Below are positions 43,901 through 52,039 of a stretch of DNA of 64,000 bases, piece after piece. Every line of letters starts with the position of its first letter. Position 1 is the first letter of the stretch. The notes beneath the pieces were generated by a model. It was not told the DNA's origin and ran no database searches. It worked only from the letters and a program-made list of their open reading frames with translations. The stretch comes from Oligoflexia bacterium (GTDB lineage: Bacteria; Bdellovibrionota; Bdellovibrionia; JABDDW01). Made by a program: the position numbers and the translations under genes. Location of the stretch: assembly GCA_016715815.1 (NCBI GenBank), contig JADJXN010000002.1, forward strand, positions 186,001 through 250,000, read 5' to 3'.

Positions 43901-46360
43901 TGGGTCTGCCAAATCATCCAGCATTTTTTTATACTCAGTAAACATGTCATTTTTAAATGAACCTGCTGAGACGGGTTGGCCAGATAATGGATTATTAGGC
44001 AAAACTCCGTCTTTGCGGCTAAGGTAGTTACTAAATGTTGATGCCAAAAACTTCCAAGAGGCTCCGTGAGACTCTACAGAATCTTTTTTGTTTGCTGAAT
44101 AAAGGCTTATGGTTTCCTTATTGGGGTCTACTGTTTTTGAGCGAGAAATATCAAAAAGCCTGTAGTCAGGGTCTGTAAATTGAAGCTCTGGTGTTTTTAC
44201 CCAGTAAACCGCCCCAGATTTATCGACTTTAATTCTTGATTCTATTTCATCATTGGTAAGTTTTGTGTCTGCATTAACGATTGGCTTGGTTAATGTTTCA
44301 CTTGGAATTTCAATTTTAACTTTGTCTTCTCTATTTTTGGGTGGATATATCTTCACCAATTGCGCAAAAAGCCCTCGGTCTTTAACTTTATAAAAAAGCA
44401 CAAGGCCATGGCTATGGTCGCTGCTAAATCTATCGTTTTTTATAAAAACAGTATAAACATCTTCTAAAGATGCCATTGGAACGTTCGACGTAAAAAGCCT
44501 CACCACTTCTTGCTGAGCTGAGTTGCGGTTTGAGTATAACAAATAAGAAATAAAACTCTTTTCTCCCTTTTGAAAAACTTCATCTCCAAAGGAAATTGCA
44601 ATCTCTGAGACATCATACTCATTATTTGATTCACTAATTTTTTTATTTTCAAAAGTTAATTGCTGCTCCTCTTTTGATTCAGGGCTTGATAGTAGTTGTG
44701 GCCTAAGGATTTCCGTAATTATTTTAGGCTCTTCGTTTTTATCTAGGTAAAATCCATTTCTTCTTGCTCCACTGGCTTTTTCATCAAAAGATTTATAAAA
44801 GACATTTGCAACAAGGCTTGTCTCCTCAGCCGCTTTTGGATAAAACTCTATCACTGCATTTTCTTTTAATGAACGCTCCAAGTCTATGTGTGGGCTTGAA
44901 AGCTTATGGAGCTGGACATACTCAGCATTTGAGGTTACCAGGGGGGTTACATCATCAAGACTAAGTGTCGCGCCGCTGCTTCCAACAGTAATTCTTTGCA
45001 CCCTTTGTGCAAGCTGCTCCTTAGTGTAATAGTTTACAGAAACAGTGAGACTATCATGAATCTGTATTGCTCCATTTTGTTCTTTAAGCGCAAAAACATC
45101 TGTCTGTGTTGAGCCATCAGTAAATTTCCAAGAAACTATTAAATATGGTCCATCCAAAAGCATATATGCTGCTTCTTGAATTTGCGTGCCATTTTTAAGC
45201 AGCGGTTGAATTTGTACTGCACTAGCACCAGACTCGTCTGAAAAAATTAGATTAAGCACCCCCGCTTTATCACTGGCAAAATAACTATTTCCATTAATGC
45301 CTTTTGTTTTATATACATTGCCGTCTTCAAGGGTACCATTTTTAATTTTAATTTCCGCTTGAATAAGCGGCTTTGAAAGCCTTAGCTCATCAAGAGACAA
45401 ATACTGGCTGCTTGAGGCATAAGCTCCAGACTTATCTCCCATAGGGTCAAAAACCACATGAATTTTTCCAGCTTGTGCAGGAAAAGAAAAACCAGGGAGC
45501 CTGTCTATTTTTATTTGGTTACTTACTAAATCAATATAAGGAACGGGCAAAACTGTGCTTGAAAAACTAGACAACTCCTTATCAAAATTTTGATAAAATT
45601 TGTCTAAACTCTCTCTCCATGTTTTTAAAAGCGCTGCCTCTTCATTTGCTCTTGGCTGAGCGTACTTATGAATTAAGCTTTTTGAAATAAATGCTGCTGT
45701 CGGGCTTGTTCTAATTCTACGATGAAGGCTTACAGAATCTATAAAATCCCACTCCAATACTGTGGGCCTTGTTACCTGCTTAAGCTGTATTTGAGAGTTT
45801 TCATTATTAAAAACATCAAAAACGGTGGCAAAGGTAATACCAGAACCCATAGGGTTTGGGCTGCGAATTGAAAATATAACCAATTGCTGTTTCTTTCCTG
45901 AGCCGGAATTATTAATTAACTCCTGATAATATGCAACATCTTCTCCATTTGTGATGGTCGGAAGGCTTACAGGATTTGAATTTTTATTTACAAATACAGG
46001 AATAGTTTCGCCAAAAGTGAATCTTTCATTATCTGCAGAAAAAAGATGAATTTTTCCATTAACAACGGCAAAGGCATCAGCTCTTTTTGTTATGTTTGAA
46101 ATAGCAAGTTGGTGAATATAACCACCAATACGGTCAAGGACAGAAACTTTTCCTGGAATAATTAGGGTCCAATCATTCTTAAGATCTCGCTTATAAATTC
46201 CAGGCTTCTTTGTAGAAGGGCCCTCCCCCTCAAGCACTACAAGGTATGGAATGCCTCCATTTACGCCTGCAACTATTTCTTCTCTATTTGCTTTTGCACC
46301 AATAGCACCAACAAAAATGGCGAGAGCTAAAAATACAAGTTTTGTACTACTTAACTTCAT
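40922..46360 (-). CDS. Very large exported protein with ClpB-like AAA+ core
   Basis: A 1812-residue protein, middle gene of the operon, with an N-terminal signal peptide (hydrophobic residues 8-22, AKA-N cleavage). Residues about 30-780 are beta-rich and without a recognised family, perhaps propeller-like. From about 815 to 1040 the order of segments follows ClpA/ClpB NBD1 (RRTVLIVPD, RPVLVGS, then ILIGTQDEWDKLVENGTVEERV like IGATTLDEYRKYIEKD), but the Walker A lysine is absent. NBD2 is intact: GESGTGKT at 1186-1193, FLIFDDLH with Asp1271-Asp1272, then a KVRDVL...NITIGITLNF segment, and LLKRFGKTI. A substrate-processing unfoldase with a dead first ring is the likely reading. It starts in a TAATG overlap with the PrkA-like gene. 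Confidence 0.65.
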   Translation of the reverse strand: MKLSSTKLVFLALAIFVGAIGAKANREEIVAGVNGGIPYLVVLEGEGPSTKKPGIYKRDLKNDWTLIIPGKVSVLDRIGGYIHQLAISNITKRADAFAVVNGKIHLFSADNERFTFGETIPVFVNKNSNPVSLPTITNGEDVAYYQELINNSGSGKKQQLVIFSIRSPNPMGSGITFATVFDVFNNENSQIQLKQVTRPTVLEWDFIDSVSLHRRIRTSPTAAFISKSLIHKYAQPRANEEAALLKTWRESLDKFYQNFDKELSSFSSTVLPVPYIDLVSNQIKIDRLPGFSFPAQAGKIHVVFDPMGDKSGAYASSSQYLSLDELRLSKPLIQAEIKIKNGTLEDGNVYKTKGINGNSYFASDKAGVLNLIFSDESGASAVQIQPLLKNGTQIQEAAYMLLDGPYLIVSWKFTDGSTQTDVFALKEQNGAIQIHDSLTVSVNYYTKEQLAQRVQRITVGSSGATLSLDDVTPLVTSNAEYVQLHKLSSPHIDLERSLKENAVIEFYPKAAEETSLVANVFYKSFDEKASGARRNGFYLDKNEEPKIITEILRPQLLSSPESKEEQQLTFENKKISESNNEYDVSEIAISFGDEVFQKGEKSFISYLLYSNRNSAQQEVVRLFTSNVPMASLEDVYTVFIKNDRFSSDHSHGLVLFYKVKDRGLFAQLVKIYPPKNREDKVKIEIPSETLTKPIVNADTKLTNDEIESRIKVDKSGAVYWVKTPELQFTDPDYRLFDISRSKTVDPNKETISLYSANKKDSVESHGASWKFLASTFSNYLSRKDGVLPNNPLSGQPVSAGSFKNDMFTEYKKMLDDLADPTKKARRTVLIVPDSLKEYALGYPLALFMRDQDKSKSWNSQTDKLKLYVVDTKHIKQEEVLKNLDSLRNAAQDNSIRPVLVGSLGQIMQYQRPQASDPSKAFSIEEEEVNKIGTDNAQARLTSTVPHFLYMLLTEGKHIGIDQFVKSQSTFIPRFSSILIGTQDEWDKLVENGTVEERVDIKSMFELTKLEAPSTETRENFVMEFFNRREIQALNYKINLNSFKGDKTSTFFTSEERAKRMLAEYFVNRADQLSHDNKESELSGFIRALNVFVGELQRNPILRSQRSIDRSTVEQVLAKVFPVVLNLDVLSEDDPLKRISHKNAAWQWQQAGYGGPLSLKQEVIKVIKSQLIPDSARSASSSFIVVGESGTGKTALFRSLFGNFLNLKEYNTTQTFEQNAGSWYFILSCQLIRDNGSDKKSQPGSITLEQALEHIENFLASPNGHRGFLIFDDLHLAPPKVRDVLISKIRYLLENTTIPINDGDVIPTRNITIGITLNFTNHNLLSKIAPNVYSPTVDHKILAALSHNDKLYDDSLLKRFGKTILLDLHPQDAKSPQLRKALVEATKNTFNNSKVLNFINSETINEITKQFPKADARTFTATSVANLVQLNQSKGQLIIVSPKLVIQQNETVETKKSETEVVHTSTEALQRQIESYIQNNFEVIPIDKTQRGKIEFLKYMADIVRKYSFETLLKAINEDPRFAGSVVGQQAIGAPSARAIFDHLENVPNFPIKELNLDPALMSAKSANEKNQFRRVLTAILQKQDLQNARLPKVANPPVANIFQEFAQSATPIVGNRTRQHVLKESYEKLSPVVAKIMAALLRVKDINQLPTAPQWLDMLDRSEPNLSQQFSAEMAQILSGYILEIADKELVENRREAASGAGHKLTQYDAARLFSMVLDKAVASMPWEHITMFMINNLEYTSRNLAHGHNPYLQHFLFESKYSAIKSIDASLVTGHAKAMPLFDNMGAPDPTQLNKSFNEKCASLLATSLTE

Positions 46361-48894
46361 TACTGCTTTTCTGCTTCAGATGGATCTTCCGCAATAAGTT
46401 GAAGGGCTTCTCTTAAGCTCACTTCGTTATAACCAATACCTTTAAGCTTTGAAATTAGCTCAGAGGCTCTCTGCATTTCTTCAGGAGTGCCTGTGATTTT
46501 ACCACTAGCTATGTTTGCAAACTTCTGAATGGTTGCAGTGTATGCTTGTGCTACTTTTTGTGCTTGGTACGCATTAATGGCATCCATAAGACCTGGGTGC
46601 GCGCTATCAAACACGCGTCCACCGCCTTCTTCAACGGCTTTGTCTGTTTCAACTTTTCCATTACGCTGGCTTAAGATGAGGTGGTTATGCCAAGATGAAA
46701 TCTCTTGAAAGCTTAAATCACGACCACCTTGTTGCCTTCTAAAAATATTTCTTATTTCTTCAAGCTGTTGCTTGTTAATAAGTGTGTTAGAATTTGTTTT
46801 TGCATCAAGATATTCTTTGGTTTGTGAGTCTGCATTTAAGGCAATAATTGATTGCACTACGGCATCATAAATTTCATTAGCCGCACTGTCATGTGATTGG
46901 CTAAGTGCTGATTGAATATCTTTTCTCATTTTTGGAATAATAATTTGTGCCGCTACAAATTCTGCATAGTTAAGGGTTTTTACTTTATCCTCTGCAGACA
47001 CGCCAACACTAGCATCACCCTTTTGTGGTGTTTGAGATAAAAGCTTTTCTAATGTGCGCTTAAGTAGAAGTGGTGTAACAGTATTCCCGTGATCTTGTTT
47101 TTGAGCCTCTGCCACTGCAGAGCCCAACCACTTAGTTACATCTCTGTGGTCAAAACCAAACGTGCCCTCACCAAGGGCTTTGCTCATTTTAAAGTACTCT
47201 ATGGCAATGGAGTTTTGTACATCTGTTTCACCCATGAAAGCTTTCATTCTTAACAGAGGGTCTCTCATTAGATCTGTAAACACAGGCACATTAGGCCATT
47301 TTTGATTTTGGATATCTTCTTTTGTAAAATCAAACTTTAGCCTTGTTAAAGAGGCCACATAAGAAATGTACATTAAAGCATGGGGACTAAAAGTAACTTT
47401 GTTGTTACCCGTGCCTAATGTAAGTGTATAGCGGCCATCCGGAGTAAGTACTGGCTGACCAAAGCGCGCCTGAGGAAGAAGCTCATCAAGAATTTCTCTT
47501 GCTGGTTTTTCTACAGCGTTTTCCTCTCCTAATTTTGTCGCTTTCAAATTAGGTAATTCATAAGCCAAAGTTTTTGCCACCATTTGTGGGTGGGTATGCC
47601 ATGGCATCATGATTAATTTTGAACGAGATAAGAAAGGGGATTGTGGGTCTGCTTCACGAATTTTTTGAATATCTACAGAGTTGGTTGCTGTAATTATAAA
47701 TGTATCAAGCGGAACTGCAGGGGCGCCACCTTCTTGAATCACTTGGTCTTGAATGAGGTTTAAAAACTTTGCAATTAATTGCTGGGGGTTTTTACCTACT
47801 TCATCAATAAATAAAATTCCACCGTTTGAACGGGCGAATAAACCTGTAAGGTTATAAGCAAACGGATGATCTGAGCCAAGTACTGTTGCAAATGGGCTCT
47901 TAGACATAAATAGGCCAGGAACATCCACATCTTTTGATTGTGCTGGTACAACAAAGCGGTGGCCATCAGAGCCTGGAAGATGGCGTTTTACAACTACAAA
48001 ATTATCAAGTGCTTTTACAATATCTAGTGATGTAAGTGCATCACCTTTTTCTAGTGAAACATGTTTTATAATCTCATCTAAAATAAAGCGGTCTTGTGGG
48101 TTTGGCTGACGCTTTGGCGCAGGAAAGTTGTTATTAATTTTAGGGGAAACTTCAGCCGCTACAGCATGCAATAAACCATTTTGAATATCAGATGGAAGAA
48201 GTGAAAAAGGAGATTCATTTAAAGGAGATTTTATTTCAAGGCCTTTAGCAGAACCTCTAAGATCACTAAATAGTTTTTCAAGGCTTGGGACCTGGTCAAG
48301 GTTTCTCCAAGCAAATGTGAATTGGTAAAAATCTGGGCTTTCAAGAGCTGCTTTTTGTAAAGCCGTTTCAGGTATTTTTAAAAATTCTGTTTTTCCAGTT
48401 CCTGGGGGGCCCCAAATAAGAGCGGGATACTTTCCTGCAGTATCTCCGCGGGCTGCTGCTTCAAGATTTCCCATAACCGTTTCAATAACATGCAAATGGC
48501 CAACAATACGGCTATGCTCAACCTCGGGTAAACCCTTTGAGAAGAGGTTATAAACTTTAACTTTGCCAAACCCTGTTTCTGGGTTTGGTATTTCTTGAAC
48601 TCCGGCTTTATTAATAATAGCCAATAATCTTTGTGGAGCACTCATAACAAGGGTTGGGTGTTTTTTAACAAATTCACCACCGCCGGCAAAAAGATCAGAT
48701 AATTTATTTTCTTGTGTGAGGGCACGCACTCTTAAATCACGCGTGGTCCCCTTGTCTTTTTTAGATTCGTCTTTGGAGTTGTTGTCTTTGGTGATGTTTG
48801 TAAGCATCATCGCACATTGTTTTTCCCAATCGCTGTTTGCTAAGGCTTGATTGCCGATGAAGATGCTAAACAAAAAAATTACTAATAGTTTCAC
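46360..48894 (-). CDS. Exported PrkA/YeaG-like AAA+ protein
   Basis: An 844-residue protein, first gene of the operon, starting at GTG with GGGGAG upstream. Residues 1-19 form a signal peptide (KLLVIFLFSIFIGNQALA). The AAA+ domain has Walker A GPPGTGKT (162-169) and Walker B GGILFIDEV with Asp364-Glu365. The order of the remaining segments fits PrkA: GLFARSNGGILF (ANRG in PrkA), then TATNSVDIQKIRE in place of AHSNE, and later EGTFGFDHRDVTKWLGSA and a YAEFVAAQIIIPKMRKDIQSALSQ helix like the PrkA C-terminal domain. PrkA is a cytoplasmic serine kinase/AAA+ protein genetically tied to YeaH and YcgB/SpoVR, both represented at the end of this operon. Export of such a protein is highly unusual. Whether it is active outside the cytoplasm is unknown. 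Confidence 0.75.
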   Translation of the reverse strand: MKLLVIFLFSIFIGNQALANSDWEKQCAMMLTNITKDNNSKDESKKDKGTTRDLRVRALTQENKLSDLFAGGGEFVKKHPTLVMSAPQRLLAIINKAGVQEIPNPETGFGKVKVYNLFSKGLPEVEHSRIVGHLHVIETVMGNLEAAARGDTAGKYPALIWGPPGTGKTEFLKIPETALQKAALESPDFYQFTFAWRNLDQVPSLEKLFSDLRGSAKGLEIKSPLNESPFSLLPSDIQNGLLHAVAAEVSPKINNNFPAPKRQPNPQDRFILDEIIKHVSLEKGDALTSLDIVKALDNFVVVKRHLPGSDGHRFVVPAQSKDVDVPGLFMSKSPFATVLGSDHPFAYNLTGLFARSNGGILFIDEVGKNPQQLIAKFLNLIQDQVIQEGGAPAVPLDTFIITATNSVDIQKIREADPQSPFLSRSKLIMMPWHTHPQMVAKTLAYELPNLKATKLGEENAVEKPAREILDELLPQARFGQPVLTPDGRYTLTLGTGNNKVTFSPHALMYISYVASLTRLKFDFTKEDIQNQKWPNVPVFTDLMRDPLLRMKAFMGETDVQNSIAIEYFKMSKALGEGTFGFDHRDVTKWLGSAVAEAQKQDHGNTVTPLLLKRTLEKLLSQTPQKGDASVGVSAEDKVKTLNYAEFVAAQIIIPKMRKDIQSALSQSHDSAANEIYDAVVQSIIALNADSQTKEYLDAKTNSNTLINKQQLEEIRNIFRRQQGGRDLSFQEISSWHNHLILSQRNGKVETDKAVEEGGGRVFDSAHPGLMDAINAYQAQKVAQAYTATIQKFANIASGKITGTPEEMQRASELISKLKGIGYNEVSLREALQLIAEDPSEAEKQ

Positions 48895-49013
48895 GATCCG
48901 CTCCCCTACTCGTTATTGAGTTTTAAGTTAAGTGAACTGAGCCAATTCAATTTTTGTGCCTTTTTTGGACACTTTTGCAGTATGAAGTAATTACTAAAAA
49001 TTTGGCCCTATGC

Positions 49014-49019
49014 TTTATA
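49014..49019 (-). promoter_or_regulatory. Candidate -10 element for the exported AAA+ operon
   Basis: Read on the reverse strand this is TATAAA, with an A/T-rich region 16 bases upstream instead of a clear -35. It lies 120 bases upstream of the GTG start, the only good -10 in the 226-base gap between tRNA-Ser and the operon. Evidence is weak. Confidence 0.25.
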
Positions 49020-49120
49020 ATGCTGATTTAACAAGTAAAAATAATTTTTTGACTTGCTGCGCGAATAATTTTTATAAGAAGTTTGTACGGAATAAAATAC
49101 AGGTACAGAGAAAATTATTC

Positions 49121-49210
49121 TGGCGGAGGGAGTGAGATTCGAACTCACGAGCCCCGTGAAGGGCTGCTAGTTTTCAAGACTAGTGCGATCAACCGCTCTG
49201 CCATCCCTCC
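49121..49210 (-). tRNA. tRNA-Ser (anticodon TGA)
   Basis: On the reverse strand GGAGGGA pairs with TCCCTCC, the discriminator is G and CCA is encoded. The anticodon loop CTTGAAA carries TGA, reading UCA and other UCN codons. A long variable arm of about 20 bases marks a class II serine tRNA, 90 bases in all. It lies downstream of serS and rlmL in the same direction, with a repeat-rich gap (49211-49310) before it. Confidence 0.96.
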
Positions 49211-49239
49211 GGATTACACAGGTTTAATTTTTCTATATC

Positions 49240-49305
49240 AATTGTAACCCTTTATCAAAAATAATTGTTACCGGTTACAATTATTTTAAGCCTAGGGTTA
49301 CAATT
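49240..49305. repeat. Nested inverted repeats built on TTGTAACC
   Basis: Outer arms AATTGTAACCCT (49240-49251) and AGGGTTACAATT (49294-49305) are exact reverse complements. They enclose inner arms AATAATTGTTACC (49260-49272) and GGTTACAATTATT (49273-49285), which pair with one mismatch around a central ACCGGT. All four arms share TTGTAACC/GGTTACAA. It lies between the rlmL stop and tRNA-Ser. Confidence 0.75.
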
Positions 49306-49310
49306 AGCGC

Positions 49311-50426
49311 TTAAAACCCTACAAATTCACACTGTATAGCGCCGTTAAAAACCCTGTGGCGCACCTTAGGCCTTCCGCCAAGGGCTTTAATAAACTCAGG
49401 CTCACTGGATAACACAAAACACTTCCAGTTTTTAAGCGGGCCATGAATCACCTGTCCCAGTTCTTCATACAAAGGTAAAAGTGCTTTAATATCTCCCATA
49501 CGCTCTCCGTAAGGTGGGTTTACAACCATAACACCACTCTCAGCTGGTGGTTCAAGCTGGCTTAAATCTTGGCGCTTAAAAAGTGTGGCAATTATTGTTT
49601 CCGCATTTTCTGAATTAGCTTTTGAGGCTGCAATGGCACGCGGATCATTATCAAAGCCATAAATTCTAAAAGGTACATCATCAAGTTCTTCTGAAAGAGC
49701 AGTTTTAACTAATTCTTCAAATTTTTCTTTTTGATAAGTTAGCCAGTTTTGAAATGCAAATCTTTTTCTATAAATTCCGGGCCTCTTTTTTAAAGCCATC
49801 ATTGCGGCTTCAATACAAAAAGTTCCAGAACCACACATAGGATCAAGTAATGGGGATTTTTCATCCCAACCTGTCATTTTAATAAGGGCTGCTGCTAAGT
49901 TTTCTTTTAAAGGGGCGGGCGCGCCTCTGTCACGATAGCCTCTGGCATGCAAAGAGCCGCCAGAAGTATCTAAGGAAACGGTGCAAATATTTTTTGCAAG
50001 CCTTAAAGAAATAGGCAGCTGAGGGTTATCTGCATCTACATCCGGGCGTTTATTAAATTTTTCTCTAAATTGGTCCACCACAGCATCTTTTGCTTTAAGC
50101 GCTACAATTCTTAAATCTTTTATTTTACTATCCCGCACGCTTGAGTCCATGGCGATGGTTTGATTGGGTTTTATGTATTTTGTCCAATCATGTTTTAAAA
50201 CGTTATGGTAAATTTGCTCTGGCTCATAAGCTGGGAAATCTAAAACTGGGTATAAAACTCGGCTTGCTGAAACCAAACACAAATTAGCTTTGTAGCAACC
50301 TTCCCAATTTGATTCAAAACCAACACCCGCAACTCCGATTTTTGTTTTTTTAATTCCTAAATCATGAAGTTCTTGGTTTAAAACATTTTCCAACCCGCGC
50401 GGAGTTGTGGCAAAAAAATGGGGCAT
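49311..50426 (-). CDS. rlmL: THUMP-domain 23S rRNA guanine-N2 methyltransferase (RlmL-like)
   Basis: SAM-dependent rRNA methyltransferase, 371 residues, corresponding to the N-terminal half of E. coli RlmKL. Residues 1-160 hold the ferredoxin-like and THUMP domains (FFATTPRGLENVLNQEL, VSLDTSGGSLHARGYR). The catalytic part has LDPMCGSGTFCIEAA and the NPPY motif (VVNPPYGERMG). It starts where serS ends (one shared base), so the two are coupled. The specific target in this organism (G2445 in E. coli) is assumed from the family. Confidence 0.9.
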   Translation of the reverse strand: MPHFFATTPRGLENVLNQELHDLGIKKTKIGVAGVGFESNWEGCYKANLCLVSASRVLYPVLDFPAYEPEQIYHNVLKHDWTKYIKPNQTIAMDSSVRDSKIKDLRIVALKAKDAVVDQFREKFNKRPDVDADNPQLPISLRLAKNICTVSLDTSGGSLHARGYRDRGAPAPLKENLAAALIKMTGWDEKSPLLDPMCGSGTFCIEAAMMALKKRPGIYRKRFAFQNWLTYQKEKFEELVKTALSEELDDVPFRIYGFDNDPRAIAASKANSENAETIIATLFKRQDLSQLEPPAESGVMVVNPPYGERMGDIKALLPLYEELGQVIHGPLKNWKCFVLSSEPEFIKALGGRPKVRHRVFNGAIQCEFVGF

Positions 50427-51742
50427 TAATTTTTTGCCTTTTCAATTTTTTCAAACCCACAATATTTTTGCAAAACCTTTGGCACTAAAACAGTTCCATC
50501 TTCTTGCTGAAAGTTTTCCAAAATGGCCACAAGAGTTCTTCCCACAGCAAGGCCTGACCCGTTAAGTGTATGCACAAATTCAGGTTTGCCTCCGGCCTTT
50601 GGACGGAAGCGAATGTTTGCGCGCCTTGCTTGGAAATCTTCAAAGTTAGAGCAGCTTGAAATTTCACGATAAGCATTTTGCCCTGGGAGCCAAACTTCTA
50701 AATCATAAGTTTTAGCTGAACCAAAACCAATATCTCCAGAGCAAAGCGCCATCACTCTATAGGGGAGCTCTAATAATTGTAACATCTTTTCCGCATGGGT
50801 TGTTAAAAGCTCAAGCTCCTCATAAGATTTTTGTGGGTGGCAAAAACGCATGATTTCTACTTTGTTAAACTGGTGTTGGCGAATAAGCCCCTTTGTATCT
50901 TTTCCGTAAGAGCCCGCTTCCGCCCGAAAACATGGCGAATATGCTGCAAAAGCTTGGGGCAGTTGGTCTTCGTTTAAAGTTTCTTCACGGTAATAGTTGG
51001 TAACTGGCACCTCAGCTGTTGGAATAAGCCCATAATTGGTTTCGCTATTTAAAAATTTTCCATCAGGAGTGACTTCAGTAACCCAAAATAAATCATTTTG
51101 AAATTTTGGTAATTGGCCAGTGCCCGTAAAACTCGCGGTATTCACCATAAATGGCGGAACCATTTCCACGTAGCCATGCTCACGGGTATGGGTGTCTAAC
51201 ATAAAAGAAATTAAAGCGCGCTCAACGGTTGCCGCTTGAGCTTTTACAAAACTAAATCTTGCGCCCGCAACCTTCCCGGCTCGTTCAAAATCTAAAACCC
51301 CAAGTGCCTCACCAAGCTCCCAATGCTCTTTTGGCTTAAAATTAAATTTTTTAATTTCTCCCCATTTTTTAATTTGTTTGTTATTTTCTGTGCTTACCCC
51401 AATAGGCGTTGATGCGTGCAAATAATTTGGAAGTCTTAGCAATAAATTAAGAACTTCTGTATCTATAACTGCCGCTTCCGCCTCAAGGCGCTTTACATCT
51501 TGCGCTACAGACTTCATTTGCTCTAAAAGATTTGTAGCATCTTGTTTGTTGCGTTTTAATTGTGCAATCTGTTCATTAATTTTATTTTGACTCGCCTTTA
51601 GCGTCTCTGCTTCTTGAATCTTTTTTTTGCGATTTTCATTAACACTTAAAACTCTATCGGCTTCTGTTGGGTCAGCGCCTCGGTCTGTGAGAACTTTTTT
51701 ATATTTTTGTGGGTCAGATGCTAAAGCTTTTATGTCTATCAT
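50426..51742 (-). CDS. serS: Seryl-tRNA synthetase
   Basis: Charges tRNA-Ser with serine, 438 residues, within the usual range. The N-terminus is the long antiparallel coiled coil that reads the tRNA variable arm (RVLSVNENRKKKIQEAETLKA and a following heptad region). The class II catalytic core has motif 2 (CFRAEAGSYGKDTKGLIRQHQFNKVE in pieces), and motif 3 (NGSGLAVGRTLVAILEN). Two serine tRNAs lie in this window, one about 1.2 kb downstream. The gene follows a 95-residue membrane protein gene after 7 bases. Confidence 0.97.
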   Translation of the reverse strand: MIDIKALASDPQKYKKVLTDRGADPTEADRVLSVNENRKKKIQEAETLKASQNKINEQIAQLKRNKQDATNLLEQMKSVAQDVKRLEAEAAVIDTEVLNLLLRLPNYLHASTPIGVSTENNKQIKKWGEIKKFNFKPKEHWELGEALGVLDFERAGKVAGARFSFVKAQAATVERALISFMLDTHTREHGYVEMVPPFMVNTASFTGTGQLPKFQNDLFWVTEVTPDGKFLNSETNYGLIPTAEVPVTNYYREETLNEDQLPQAFAAYSPCFRAEAGSYGKDTKGLIRQHQFNKVEIMRFCHPQKSYEELELLTTHAEKMLQLLELPYRVMALCSGDIGFGSAKTYDLEVWLPGQNAYREISSCSNFEDFQARRANIRFRPKAGGKPEFVHTLNGSGLAVGRTLVAILENFQQEDGTVLVPKVLQKYCGFEKIEKAKN

Positions 51743-51749
51743 GGTAAAA

Positions 51750-52037
51750 CTACTCTCCGGGTGCTATTAAAATGTACATTCTTAATAGCATTGCCACCAT
51801 CACACAGAAAAGATTAAAAAGTAAAACCCCTTGAATTTTCCATTTTTGACTTAATTTCAAAAATGCCCCCGTAATTGCTACAACTACAAAGGTAAAACCA
51901 AGATAGCCGTAACCAGTAAAACCTCGCACGACAAGGGCCACTGTCAAACCCAGTAATACGCCAGAAACGGTTTTGGCCACCAACAAGAAAACACCCTTAC
52001 TGGATTCTTTAATTTTAATTTGGGTCTTTTTAAGCAT
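51750..52037 (-). CDS. Small membrane protein, unknown
   Basis: A 95-residue protein with about three hydrophobic segments (GVFLLVAKTVSGVLLGLTVALVV, YLGFTFVVVAITGAFL, VLLFNLFCVMVAMLL). No family is recognised. It lies between the TPR protein gene (gap 2 bases) and serS (gap 7 bases), and so belongs to the HIT-TPR-serS-rlmL operon. Confidence 0.7.
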   Translation of the reverse strand: MLKKTQIKIKESSKGVFLLVAKTVSGVLLGLTVALVVRGFTGYGYLGFTFVVVAITGAFLKLSQKWKIQGVLLFNLFCVMVAMLLRMYILIAPGE

Positions 52038-52039
52038 TT

